This document shows positions 35,809 to 44,449 of a stretch of DNA of 64,000 bases, piece after piece; the first letter of the stretch is position 1; every line of letters starts with the position of its first letter. A program made the position numbers and the translations under genes. A model generated the notes under the pieces. That model saw only the letters and a list, made by a program, of their open reading frames with translations. It was not told the origin of the DNA and ran no database searches. The stretch covers positions 25,476 to 89,475 of the forward strand of contig RKRR01000140.1 in NCBI GenBank assembly GCA_007571305.1, given 5' to 3'. The DNA is from Candidatus Poribacteria bacterium. GTDB lineage: Bacteria; Poribacteria; WGA-4E; WGA-3G.

Positions 35809-36534
35809 TTAGCGACGTGCTTGTAAGCGGGCTAGTTCTTCTCGAAGTTGGGCAACTTCTGCCTCAGACTGCTGTCTTGCAACGATCTCTTGTGCTGCGC
35901 GTGCTTCAGCAGTTTCTGCGCGTGCTTCAGCAGTTTCTGCAGGTGTCTGAAGCCATTCATCTGCAACTGGATCGTAAATCCTTAACTCCGCTTCAGGAAT
36001 GTGGAAATCTAAACCCAGAGTAGACGCATGAAAACCATCCCGCTTCCCACGCAAAATCGGCGCATATACCCCCTCTACTAACGCAAACCCCATGAGGGGC
36101 GATGGTAAATACAGACCCTCTGCATCATACAGAAAGTAATTCTGTATTCCCAGCGAAGCGTAGATCTCCATCTTACCCGTAAGATCGTTTTCATACGTGC
36201 TTTTGCTGCTGAACTCCATCACGAAATCAGGTGCCTTTCCTTCTTCCCAGACCTTATAGGTCAGACGGTTTTTCTGTCCTATCCCGAAGGTGACGAGAAC
36301 ATCCGGGGCGACTACCTTGCGGGGTGCCCCCTCTACATAGTACATCATTATATCACCAGAAATATAGACTTCAGGTTGTCGCGCGAAATGTGTCTCAAGG
36401 ACTTGTAAAACCCATATTAACTGCCGTCTGTGTTCATCGCTTGCTGCCATAGGATTTCCATCCGTCTCCGGGTAAAATATGGTTGTTTCTGTGGGGGCAT
36501 AAGGGATCTGGAGCCCTTTCGGGTAGGTTTTCAT
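35809..36534 (-). CDS. Uma2-family (DUF820) endonuclease-like protein with coiled-coil tail
   Basis: A 241-residue protein. The core is the Uma2/DUF820 PD-(D/E)xK nuclease-like fold, with VVAPDVLVTFG and PDFVMEFSSKST as the likely Asp and Glu-x-Lys-type ligands (the Glu-x-x-Ser-Lys spacing is family-like). After about residue 190 it changes to a charged coiled coil (ETAEARAETAEARAAQEI) with a small internal duplication. ATG 36534 has AGGAGA upstream; the track start adds nine residues. The family is abundant in cyanobacteria and some environmental bacteria; function unproven. Confidence 0.85.
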   Translation of the reverse strand: MKTYPKGLQIPYAPTETTIFYPETDGNPMAASDEHRRQLIWVLQVLETHFARQPEVYISGDIMMYYVEGAPRKVVAPDVLVTFGIGQKNRLTYKVWEEGKAPDFVMEFSSKSTYENDLTGKMEIYASLGIQNYFLYDAEGLYLPSPLMGFALVEGVYAPILRGKRDGFHASTLGLDFHIPEAELRIYDPVADEWLQTPAETAEARAETAEARAAQEIVARQQSEAEVAQLREELARLQARR

Positions 36535-36725
36535 CCGTATGTCTCCTTTGCTGTGAGCCACTGAAAAACGGGCTTCAAATTTTCAATTTTGATCTACATC
36601 GTGCGTTAATTATAACCCAAAGTAGAGAAGCAGTCAAACACTTTTATTTTTCATAAAAATTCGGGCAACTGAAAACCGAATCCTCCTGTCCGTAAATCAT
36701 TTTTTTCACAACCACAATCGAATTG

Positions 36726-36754
36726 TTGACCTTTTCTCATAGATACTGTATGAT
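36726..36754 (+). promoter_or_regulatory. Promoter for the FIST gene
   Basis: TTGACC at 36726, 17-bp spacer, TATGAT at 36749. It lies inside the track's extended ORF and supports ATG 36780 as the true start. Confidence 0.65.
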
Positions 36755-36779
36755 TATCGCAAAAAGGCAGGTAAGAAAA

Positions 36780-37952
36780 ATGATTCACGTAGGTGTGGGA
36801 CATTCGCAAAGTATCTCAACTGTGGAAGCCGCGGAGCGCGCAACACTGATGGCAATGGGAAACGCGGGTATCGCCAAAGCTGACCTTGCCATCGTATTCG
36901 CAACGATCAATTACCAAACCGAATATGTGGACTTGTACAAAGCCGTTCAATCCAACTCCAATTGTGATGAACTTATCGGATGTAGCGGGATGAGTGTCCT
37001 GACTTCAGCAGGAGAGTTTGAGGAAGAATCTGCTCTCGCGGTAATGGTTATCCGTAGCGAGCAACTTTCAATGGTGTCGTTTAGCGCACAAGGCTCGGCA
37101 TCTGAAGTAGTCGAGCAGATACAGAAAGACATTCAGGCTGGACTGGGTGATGACTCTCTTCTCGTAATTTTCCCGGATGTTCGGACAGTGAATCCAGCAG
37201 AACTCGTGGAGTATATTGGTGATGATGGGACGGGATTACCTGTCGTGGGTGCCGCTGTTTCTGGCGATGCAACAGGGGCACAGATGTATCATTGGAAGGG
37301 CGAAGAGGCAACAGAGGGAGGGTTGACGGGTGTCCTCTTAACGGGTAATTTCAGTACGGAGATCGGCGTGGCACAAGGCTGTCAACCCATCGGTAGACCC
37401 CGTGAGGTAACGAGAGCAGAGGGGCGCGTTATTTTCGAATTGGATGGTGGACCCGCATTGGAAAACTTTAAAGGAGCACTACAGCTGCTAACTCAAGAAG
37501 ATATTCGTCGGTCAGGCGGCACAGTTTTCGTCGGGATCGCAATGGATCCTGAGAACAAAAATCCGATCCGCGGTGATTTTCTGATCCGTAATCTTGTCGG
37601 TATTAATGAGGAGCATAACGCTCTAGCTGTATCCGAGGAGGTAACGGAAGGACAATTGGTACAGTTCCACCTGCGAAATCCAAACGCTGCCGCGGAGGAA
37701 ATACAGGCGATCATCACGCAATTAGCCGAGAAAACACGGCAACATCCACCTGCATTTGGCCTCTATTTCAACTGTTTAGGTCGTGGTAAAGGGTTATATG
37801 GATCGGCAAATCACGACATCAATATTATCCAGGAGAAGTTCCCAGGATTACCCGTTATCGGATTTTTCGGGAATTCGGAGTTCGCACCGATCGGTGGACG
37901 GAACTTCGCACATGCCTATACCGGTGTATTTGTGCTTTGCACCACAAACTGA
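36780..37952 (+). CDS. FIST-domain signal-sensor protein
   Basis: A 390-residue protein made of the FIST N and FIST C domains, found in sensors thought to bind small ligands such as amino acids. The N domain has AIVFATINYQTEYVDLYKAV and the GCSGMSVLTSAGEFEE pocket; the C domain ends with FYFNCLGRGKGLYG-like and PVIGFFGNSEFAPIGGRNFAHAYTG. No transmembrane, kinase or GGDEF domain is attached, so it would act as a free cytosolic sensor. The SMP-30 gene starts 16 nt after its stop, suggesting joint transcription. Confidence 0.88.
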   Translation: MIHVGVGHSQSISTVEAAERATLMAMGNAGIAKADLAIVFATINYQTEYVDLYKAVQSNSNCDELIGCSGMSVLTSAGEFEEESALAVMVIRSEQLSMVSFSAQGSASEVVEQIQKDIQAGLGDDSLLVIFPDVRTVNPAELVEYIGDDGTGLPVVGAAVSGDATGAQMYHWKGEEATEGGLTGVLLTGNFSTEIGVAQGCQPIGRPREVTRAEGRVIFELDGGPALENFKGALQLLTQEDIRRSGGTVFVGIAMDPENKNPIRGDFLIRNLVGINEEHNALAVSEEVTEGQLVQFHLRNPNAAAEEIQAIITQLAEKTRQHPPAFGLYFNCLGRGKGLYGSANHDINIIQEKFPGLPVIGFFGNSEFAPIGGRNFAHAYTGVFVLCTTN

Positions 37953-37968
37953 ATTCAAGGAATTAAAA

Positions 37969-38805
37969 ATGAACGAAGAACTTTTTGTCAGTCGAGAATT
38001 TACACCCGTTAACGGATTTACATCGGGAATCGAGGGACCCGCCTGTGATGCAGCAGGGAATCTATACGCTGTTAACTATGAGCGACAGCACACTATCGGT
38101 AAAGTGACACCTGATGGTACTTCGAGCGTTTTTGTTGAACTCCCAACCGGTAGCATCGGCAACGGCATCCGTTTCAACAGTGAAGGCTTCATGTTCATCG
38201 CTGACTACACGAATCACAATGTCCTCAAGGTGGATATGGTCACACGGAACATCACTGTTCATGCCCATGAATCGACAATGAATCAACCGAACGATCTTGC
38301 TATCGGATCGAACGATATACTCTATGCGAGCGATCCGAATTGGGGAGCATCAACCGGGCAAATCTGGCGAGTGGATATGGATGGAGCGGTGACCCTACTG
38401 GAAACAGATATGGGGACCACAAACGGTATTGAGGTAAGTCCCGATGAAAAAGTGCTATATGTCAATGAATCCGTACAACGTAACATCTGGGCTTACGACT
38501 TATCCTCTGAAGGAGAGGTGAGCAATAAACGCCTCCTGATTCAGTTCCCTGATTTTAACATGGACGGAATGCGGTGCGATATTGAAGGCAATCTCTACGT
38601 CACACGGCACGGCAAAGGCACAGTCGCGAAACTTTCACCCGCAGGTGAGGTATTGTTGGAAGTACAGTTAACGGGTAAGCTCTGTTCTAATATCGCTTTT
38701 GGCGGTCCAGACGGACGCACCTGCTACGTCACGATGGCGGACAGGGGGAATGTAGAAGTGTTCCGCACCGACCTACCCGGCAGAAGTTGGCAGTTATTCC
38801 AGTAA
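37969..38805 (+). CDS. SMP-30/gluconolactonase-like propeller
   Basis: A 278-residue six-bladed propeller of the SMP-30/strictosidine-synthase-like group, whose members hydrolyse lactones with a central metal. Visible pieces include IEGPACDAAGNLYAVNYE with the metal-site Glu, NQPNDLAIGSNDILYASDPNW with Asn-Asp, GTTNGIEVSPDEKVLYVNES, and FNMDGMRCDIEGNLYVTRH with the catalytic Asp. The track start at 37783 overlaps the FIST gene; ATG 37969 with CAAGGA upstream is used. No signal peptide, so cytosolic. Confidence 0.88.
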   Translation: MNEELFVSREFTPVNGFTSGIEGPACDAAGNLYAVNYERQHTIGKVTPDGTSSVFVELPTGSIGNGIRFNSEGFMFIADYTNHNVLKVDMVTRNITVHAHESTMNQPNDLAIGSNDILYASDPNWGASTGQIWRVDMDGAVTLLETDMGTTNGIEVSPDEKVLYVNESVQRNIWAYDLSSEGEVSNKRLLIQFPDFNMDGMRCDIEGNLYVTRHGKGTVAKLSPAGEVLLEVQLTGKLCSNIAFGGPDGRTCYVTMADRGNVEVFRTDLPGRSWQLFQ

Positions 38806-38988
38806 ACGTGTTCACCTCATAGCGGCGAGAGTGGACGAATGGCCTTCAACTCGAAGGGACTTGGGCGAGCAAAAGGGACAATGCTCTGAGATCAGTCAAC
38901 GCTCGGTTCCCTTGCTTCGCTTGGCTTTGGCGGACTTCCATCAACATTAGCAACACGTAAATCCTTCTGATTCATACTCGAAACATCC

Positions 38989-39017
38989 TTGACAGGTGCT
39001 TCGATTTGTGGTATCAT
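38989..39017 (+). promoter_or_regulatory. Promoter for the LamG gene
   Basis: Perfect TTGACA at 38989, 17-bp spacer, TATCAT at 39012; ATG about 34 nt later with GGAGG. Confidence 0.75.
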
Positions 39018-39050
39018 TGTTACGTATAACTATCTATATGGAGGTAACTG

Positions 39051-39833
39051 ATGAAACAACTGTGTATTGTCTTAACTCTCGCCTTGATTTGCAGCACGTA
39101 TGCCGCTGCTGATTTGATGGAAGGACTTGTTCTGTACATGCCGCTTGATGAAGGTAAGGGTAACAAGGTTGATGACTTCTCAGAAAACGGCTTTGAAGGT
39201 GAACTCAATGGCGGTGCCAAGTGGGTTGACGGTAAGTTTGGAAAGGCTCTCCAATTCAGCGCGTCCAGCGATTTTGTCGCTGTTGAGGATGAGGAGGCTT
39301 TCCACATCGAAGACGAAATCACACAAGCCGCATGGGTTAATCTTGACCGACTGCCGAGTGCACACGCTATCGTTTTTGGCACCCGCATGGGTGGCGGCGG
39401 AAGACACATCGGATTTGGCTACGGGATGAATCCCGGAAACGGAATCAAAGTTTGGACGAACGGTGCCGGCGGCGGCTTCTTGGACATCAATGATAACAAG
39501 ACCGGTCTTGATACCGGTAAATGGTATTATCTGTCCTATACGCATACGAGCGATAACAAAGGCAAAGTCAAGATTTACGTGGACGGCAAAGTCACGCACG
39601 ATCAGGATTCTAATAACCCTGTCGCACCAGCAGGCGCTACGAGCCGAGTTCAGATCGGGACATGGTCTGGTGAAGCGTGGCCCGGTATAGTTGATGAGGT
39701 GCGGCTCTGGAATCGCGCCCTCTCTGATGACGAAATGGAACAGAGTATGGAGATGGGGGCTGATGAATTTTTGGCTGTGAATCCAAAAGATAAACTCGCC
39801 ACATCTTGGGGCAAAATTAAGAAACTTCGCTAA
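39051..39833 (+). CDS. Exported LamG-domain protein with W-x-x-L-K tail
   Basis: A 260-residue secreted LamG (concanavalin-like) protein. Signal peptide MKQLCIVLTLALICSTYAAA. The LamG fold is clear: LVLYMPLDEGKGNKVDDFSENG, WVDGKFGKALQFSA, ITQAAWVNLDRLP, GKWYYLSYTHT and GIVDEVRLWNRALSDDEM. The C terminus NPKDKLATSWGKIKKLR is the shared tail motif. It is flanked by a strong promoter and a strong terminator, so it is a single-gene unit and probably well expressed. Likely a carbohydrate-binding surface protein. Confidence 0.9.
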   Translation: MKQLCIVLTLALICSTYAAADLMEGLVLYMPLDEGKGNKVDDFSENGFEGELNGGAKWVDGKFGKALQFSASSDFVAVEDEEAFHIEDEITQAAWVNLDRLPSAHAIVFGTRMGGGGRHIGFGYGMNPGNGIKVWTNGAGGGFLDINDNKTGLDTGKWYYLSYTHTSDNKGKVKIYVDGKVTHDQDSNNPVAPAGATSRVQIGTWSGEAWPGIVDEVRLWNRALSDDEMEQSMEMGADEFLAVNPKDKLATSWGKIKKLR

Positions 39834-39841
39834 CCGAAACG

Positions 39842-39875
39842 AGGCGGCAATCTTTGTCGCCTTTCTCTTTTTCCT
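39842..39875 (+). terminator. Rho-independent terminator
   Basis: Nine-bp stem AGGCGGCAA / TTGTCGCCT with a 3-nt loop, then TTCTCTTTTTCC. Confidence 0.85.
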
Positions 39876-40072
39876 AAAGTCTGGATAATTCCTGTCGCGT
39901 GCGGATTGAATTTTTAAAGAACTTTGTATTTTTCACGAGTGCTACGTAGTTTTTTGGAGTTCTGAGCAAAATACTGCACTCCAGCAGAGTGTTACGCGGC
40001 ATCTGTGGAACAAATACCGAAAATTGTCCAAAACCCAGTCTTTTTAGGAAATCCTATAGCGCGTTGTACACT

Positions 40073-40624
40073 ATGGAAAATTACAAATCCCTCTTAAAAC
40101 ACCTCGAAAAAACAGCAAAACAGTATACCAATATCGCTCCAGAAAATGGACAATTACTCTCTATCCTCATCCGTTCGATTCACGCACAAAACGTGCTCGA
40201 AGTCGGGACAAGCAACGGCTATTCTACAATTTGGCTCGCTGCTGCGTTGAAGGAAACAGGCGGCAGACTTATCACCCTTGAGTTTGATCGGAGGCGCGCA
40301 GAAGAAGCACAGGTTCATCTTCAGGAAGTCGGGTTAGATAGTATCGTCGATGTCCGCATCGGAAATGCACTTGATGAAATACCGAAATGCGATGCTACCT
40401 TCGATCTTGTGTTCCTTGACGCAGAAAAAAATGAGTATCGACGCTATCTCGAATTGGTGTTACCCAGCATCCGTCCCGGTGGGTTGATTGTCGCTGATGA
40501 CACCGTAACAATGCGCGATGAAATGCCCGACTATGTCGAATTCGTCTTTAGCACACCAATACTAAGATCTGTTGATATCCCTTTAGATGACGGCATCATT
40601 TTGAGTTGTAAAACCAATGCTTAG
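40073..40624 (+). CDS. Class I SAM-dependent O-methyltransferase
   Basis: A 183-residue methyltransferase of the caffeoyl-CoA/catechol O-methyltransferase type. Motif I is VLEVGTSNGYSTIWLA, followed by LITLEFDRRRAEEA and the metal-binding DLVFLDAEKNEYRRYLE and GLIVADDTVT. It is a little shorter than typical members (about 210). The track start at 39989 is replaced by ATG 40073, which gives the usual N-terminal helix. No strong ribosome site seen. Confidence 0.88.
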   Translation: MENYKSLLKHLEKTAKQYTNIAPENGQLLSILIRSIHAQNVLEVGTSNGYSTIWLAAALKETGGRLITLEFDRRRAEEAQVHLQEVGLDSIVDVRIGNALDEIPKCDATFDLVFLDAEKNEYRRYLELVLPSIRPGGLIVADDTVTMRDEMPDYVEFVFSTPILRSVDIPLDDGIILSCKTNA

Positions 40625-40700
40625 TCTGTTGATAGCACATTCATATTGATGAAGGTGAGACGTGTGCTGTTGCTGATGAAAAAATTAAATTCGTTCCACC

Positions 40701-40739
40701 CAAAAACTTAGCCCGTAACGTAGTGGAGGGCGGCTCTTG
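40701..40739 (+). repeat. Dispersed repeat C, copy 1
   Basis: CAAAAACTTAGCCCGTAACG then TAGTGGAGGGCGGCTCTT. Relatives are at 51611, 56161 and 59881, all in leaders of plus-strand genes. Confidence 0.6.
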
Positions 40740-40773
40740 AACGGAGAACGATCGATCCCCAAGCCGTGTCGTT

Positions 40774-40896
40774 TATAGTAAAATCCGCAAATAAGTTGAC
40801 ACTTGTAGCATAGGAGACCGTTGGTCTCCTGTGGACATATAACTTTAGAGTTCACAAGGTGCTACGAGTGTATCAGTAATTACGGAATCTACTATA
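40774..40896 (+). mobile_element. MITE family A, copy 6 (123 bp, complete)
   Basis: Ends TATAGTAAAATCC and GGAATCTACTATA. The hairpin GGAGACCGTTGGTCTCC is perfect. The whole right half is in frame with the downstream aminotransferase ORF. Confidence 0.85.
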
Positions 40897-40928
40897 ACCG
40901 CAAATTACAAGTAAAAAGAGGTAGACCA

Positions 40929-42122
40929 ATTTCCGTTCAATCTAAACTTTCAAACAAATCCACCCATTTCACTGAATCCGTCATCCGCGGTATGACGCAA
41001 CTCTGCCTGCGTTATGATGCAATCAACCTGTCCCAAGGCACACCCGCGTATCAACCCCCTCCGGAAGTCAAAGCCGCCGCAATTGAGGCAATCCAAGAAG
41101 GTTATAACCAGTATAGCATCACTTGGGGGGCACCCGCGTTTCGAGAAGCGATTGCACATAAAATGACGACCTTTAACCGCATCCCTACCGATCCCGACAG
41201 AAACGTGACCGTCACGTGCGGTTCAACCGAGGGCATGCTCTCCTCGCTTCTCGCAATTATCAACCCCGACGACGAGATTATCATCTTTGAACCCTTTTAT
41301 GAAAACTATGGACCGGATACTATTATTTCCGGCGCAACACCCGTCTATGTAGCGTTGCAAGAGACACCAGCATCTGATGGGACTATCCGTTTTACCTACG
41401 ATGCGACCGAACTCCGGGATGCCTTCTCTACGAACACAAAGGCGATTATCATAAATACGCCGAATAATCCACTCGGCAAGGTTTTCACCCAAAGTGAGCT
41501 TCAGGAGATCGCAGACCTTTGCTGTGAATACGATTGCCTTGCGATCACCGATGAGATATATGAGCACATGATTTATGATGAGAAACCCCATCTCAGTATC
41601 GGTTCACTCCCACAAATGCGGGATCGGACAATTACCGTGTCTGGGTTGAGCAAGGCGTATTCTATGACGGGATGGCGATTAGGGTACGTCGTTGCACCGG
41701 AGACATTGACCGATGCCATCCGCAAAATGCATGACTTCCTGACAGTCGGAGCACCGCATCCGCTTCAGCGCGCCGGTGTTGTTGCCCTCAATTTGCCGAT
41801 GAGTTACCATATCGCCTTGGTCGAGAAATACGACAAGAATCGTAAATATCTCGTTGATAACCTCAAGAAAGCGGGATTTCTGTGTCATGAACCGGAGGGC
41901 GCGTATTACATCATGACCGATATCACCGATTTTGGATTTCCTGATGATACAGCCTTTGCACACTGGTTAGTAAAGGAAATAGGCGTAGGCGGTGTGCCGG
42001 GCTCGAGCTTCTACAGTCGTTCACACCTCGGTAGGACGAAATTTCGGTTCATGTTTAGTATGGCGGATGACATCCTCGCCGAAGCCGCCGAACGTTTGAT
42101 GCAGATAAAAGCGAAAATCTGA
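40929..42122 (+). CDS. Class I/II PLP aminotransferase (aspartate aminotransferase type)
   Basis: A protein of about 397 residues. PLP lysine in SGLSKAYSMTGWRLGYV, plus NTPNNPLGKVF, ITDEIYEHM and the C-terminal Arg region KFRFMFS. The N terminus expected for the family is SKLSNKSTHFTESVIRGMTQL, but no ATG, GTG or TTG lies in frame between the end of the MITE (40896) and that point. The best-placed start is ATT 40929, after AGAGGTAG. The track's start (TTG 40821) lies inside MITE A and would add 36 MITE-coded residues. The insertion may have removed the original start, so the start call is uncertain while the enzyme call is firm. The first ATG, 40992, would cut into the fold. Confidence 0.85.
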   Translation: MSVQSKLSNKSTHFTESVIRGMTQLCLRYDAINLSQGTPAYQPPPEVKAAAIEAIQEGYNQYSITWGAPAFREAIAHKMTTFNRIPTDPDRNVTVTCGSTEGMLSSLLAIINPDDEIIIFEPFYENYGPDTIISGATPVYVALQETPASDGTIRFTYDATELRDAFSTNTKAIIINTPNNPLGKVFTQSELQEIADLCCEYDCLAITDEIYEHMIYDEKPHLSIGSLPQMRDRTITVSGLSKAYSMTGWRLGYVVAPETLTDAIRKMHDFLTVGAPHPLQRAGVVALNLPMSYHIALVEKYDKNRKYLVDNLKKAGFLCHEPEGAYYIMTDITDFGFPDDTAFAHWLVKEIGVGGVPGSSFYSRSHLGRTKFRFMFSMADDILAEAAERLMQIKAKI

Positions 42123-42149
42123 AAGTCCACTGTAGCACGAACTCTGTTA

Positions 42150-42191
42150 GGGCATTCAGTTCTCTTGTAGGCGAGATCTCCGAGTCCCGAC
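42150..42191. repeat. Short dispersed repeat E, copy 2
   Basis: GGGCATTCAGTTCTCTTGTA then GGCGAGATCTCCGAGTCCCGAC, a near copy of 11095-11128. Confidence 0.5.
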
Positions 42192-42247
42192 TCCTAACTA
42201 TAATCTCGAAAACCCTCTAATCCTGATTCAGAAAATGGATACCAAAA

Positions 42248-42454
42248 ATGGACATTTCCCTTGAAAGCGAAACGCAACATATCTACAAAAAAGAAATCGA
42301 GGCATTGATTCAGCGAGAAGAGAAGTATATACCTCTCGGTCCCGCTGAACTTGAAGCGATTGTGCGAGCATTTGAACTGACTTTAACGAATGGGCGTGAG
42401 AAAATCCGAGCCCAAATGCTTTACGACCTTATTCACCAAAAGAGAGACGACTGA
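42248..42454 (+). CDS. Small acidic/helical protein paired with the Rad50-like ATPase
   Basis: 68 residues, MDISLESETQHIYKKEIEAL and on, mostly helical and charged, with no signal or membrane segment. The stop is separated by one base from the ATG of the ATPase gene, so the two are tightly co-translated. No family recognised. The conserved-looking core is YIPLGPAELEAIVRAFE. It is a plausible regulatory or adaptor subunit. Confidence 0.6.
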   Translation: MDISLESETQHIYKKEIEALIQREEKYIPLGPAELEAIVRAFELTLTNGREKIRAQMLYDLIHQKRDD

Positions 42455-42455
42455 T

Positions 42456-44309
42456 ATGCAGTTAGAACGGATCCGTCTTAAGACCTTCGGCTGTTTCCAA
42501 CAGCGCGATTTTGAGCTTCACGACGGTATCAATCTCATTTTTGGTCCCAACTTCAGTGGGAAAAGTACGCTCGTCAATGCGATCTTTTTTACATTAACCG
42601 GAAAACCGATTGTCCCACGCGTGGATACCTCCGCTATAAAGAACGCCAAAGCCTATAGCGGCACAGCGGGGCTCCAATTCATCGTGGATGATGAACGTTA
42701 TCAACTCTACCGTGCAACTGGGAAACGCATCCAACTCCGTTCAGAAAAGAACGGCGCGTGGCAGATCCTCTTTGATGAGAACCGTGTGAGGGTGACCGAA
42801 ACGCTGTTACAAGAACGGTTTGGCATTATGCACGAGCAGCTTGCTCTCACCACGTTCCTTCGTGAAGGCGAGATTTTTGAGTTCCTTGCCCGGCAATCCG
42901 CGAGCCGGCGCGATATTCTCCATACGCTCCTCGGTATTGACAGGCTCATAGAAGTACGCGAGCGATTCATTGACACACGCCGCATCGCGAAACGTGAACA
43001 GGGAAGAATTCGGGCGCATCAAAACAGTTTACGGTTCAGTGCACAGAACGTGGATCAAGCCGAAATTGAAAGAATCGAGAAAAAGTTGAAAGGCTTAGAA
43101 ACTGCTTACGGTGCCGAAACGGGAGATACAGCGTTGATCGCAGAATGGCTACAGCATCGCGAGCGTCTACAAAAGCGTTTGGATACACTCACACGCGAAC
43201 AAAACGAGGCATTGAGTGGTTTCAATGGTATTGCGCATCTACGTGAAATGATAACTAAAATCGAAACTGGTATTCAGGAAGCCGCTGGGTTAGAAAAAAA
43301 ACGAGAGGAACTGATACAACAGATTGGTAGCTTTGAGTCCCAGATTGCGGCATTGACACATGTCTGTAATACCCTCCGAACCCTAATTGAGAACGATGAA
43401 CAGCACTGCCCGACCTGTTATCAGCAGGTTGAACGAGAAGTCGTGCAACAGATTATTGACGAGAAAGAGAGTGAGAAATCACAACTCTGCACCGAATTGG
43501 ATACCTACAAGCAATCACTGGATACGGAAACCGAGAATCTAAAGAGTCGGCGTGAGCTTGAACAACGGCTCCAGACTTTTCGAGGACTTCTAACACGGTT
43601 TGAACAGTGCTCCGGCGAGATTGCGGAGATTCAGAGCGAACTTAGAGATCTAACGACACGATTGACAGAAAGAGGAATCCAAAAAGGCAAAGAATTGCCT
43701 TCTGAAACACCTGTGGGTTTAGATAAAGGGAAATTGAAAGCCCAAATTGCTCAGGAACGGAAACGCCTGGACCAACTCAAGCAGCAAGAGGCAGTCCGTT
43801 TAGATAGACTTGGCGCGCTCCAGCGAGTGAACAGAGATGCCACTAAAGTTGAAAAGACGCTCTTGAGTTTAGAACTCGCCTGCGCTGGGGTTGACAAAAC
43901 CATCGAGACCCTTCAGCGTCAGATACTCAAACCCGCTGAAGAGGAATTGCATCACTGGCTTGAAAAGATGGAACTCTTCGGACAAACGCGTATTGACTTA
44001 CAACGCCAGCACTTACTCCCTTCGCTCACGATAGATGGTGTCGATCGGAGTTTGATGTTGCTGAGCGGTAGTGAGAAGATGTTCCTCTATCTCTGTTTCA
44101 AAATTGCCCTCGCCAAGGTATTAGGTAACCCCGGCTTCTTTGTATTCGATGACCCGACGCTCCATTTAGATGAAGAACGAAAGGCGTTGATGGTTGATTT
44201 TATCTGTCAACTTGCTGAAGAACATCAAGTCGTCGTGACGAGTTATGATGAAGATGTACGGAAAGGATTAGAGGGCGCGCACCTCATTGAGATGAAACAT
44301 AATGTATAG
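42456..44309 (+). CDS. Rad50/SbcC-like ATPase with zinc hook
   Basis: A 617-residue SMC-type ATPase, much shorter than SbcC (about 1000). Walker A GPNFSGKSTL near residue 30. A coiled coil is split by a hook motif CPTCYQQ (C-x-x-C, about 325). The signature LLSGSEKMFLYLCFKIALA varies from LSGGE, and Walker B is FFVFDDPTLHLDEER, with Asp where Rad50 has the catalytic Glu. Such proteins tether DNA ends and usually work with an Mre11/SbcD nuclease, but none is next to it; the partner instead is the 68-residue protein. The track start at 42390 overlaps that gene, so ATG 42456 is used. Confidence 0.85.
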   Translation: MQLERIRLKTFGCFQQRDFELHDGINLIFGPNFSGKSTLVNAIFFTLTGKPIVPRVDTSAIKNAKAYSGTAGLQFIVDDERYQLYRATGKRIQLRSEKNGAWQILFDENRVRVTETLLQERFGIMHEQLALTTFLREGEIFEFLARQSASRRDILHTLLGIDRLIEVRERFIDTRRIAKREQGRIRAHQNSLRFSAQNVDQAEIERIEKKLKGLETAYGAETGDTALIAEWLQHRERLQKRLDTLTREQNEALSGFNGIAHLREMITKIETGIQEAAGLEKKREELIQQIGSFESQIAALTHVCNTLRTLIENDEQHCPTCYQQVEREVVQQIIDEKESEKSQLCTELDTYKQSLDTETENLKSRRELEQRLQTFRGLLTRFEQCSGEIAEIQSELRDLTTRLTERGIQKGKELPSETPVGLDKGKLKAQIAQERKRLDQLKQQEAVRLDRLGALQRVNRDATKVEKTLLSLELACAGVDKTIETLQRQILKPAEEELHHWLEKMELFGQTRIDLQRQHLLPSLTIDGVDRSLMLLSGSEKMFLYLCFKIALAKVLGNPGFFVFDDPTLHLDEERKALMVDFICQLAEEHQVVVTSYDEDVRKGLEGAHLIEMKHNV

Positions 44310-44449
44310 CCGTGTTGAGATAGAGATAGGCAGTGTCGCGTAAACTGTGAGTTTGCGTAGGGATGGCACAAACTAGGCAGTTGTGACACGGTTACCAACA
44401 GCCTCTAACAACCATTTGCACGACAACGAATAAAAAAGGACACAAACGC

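Noticed and set aside
40629-40700. Additional small gene before the aminotransferase
   Set aside because: No start with a ribosome site; the area is filled by repeat C and MITE A.
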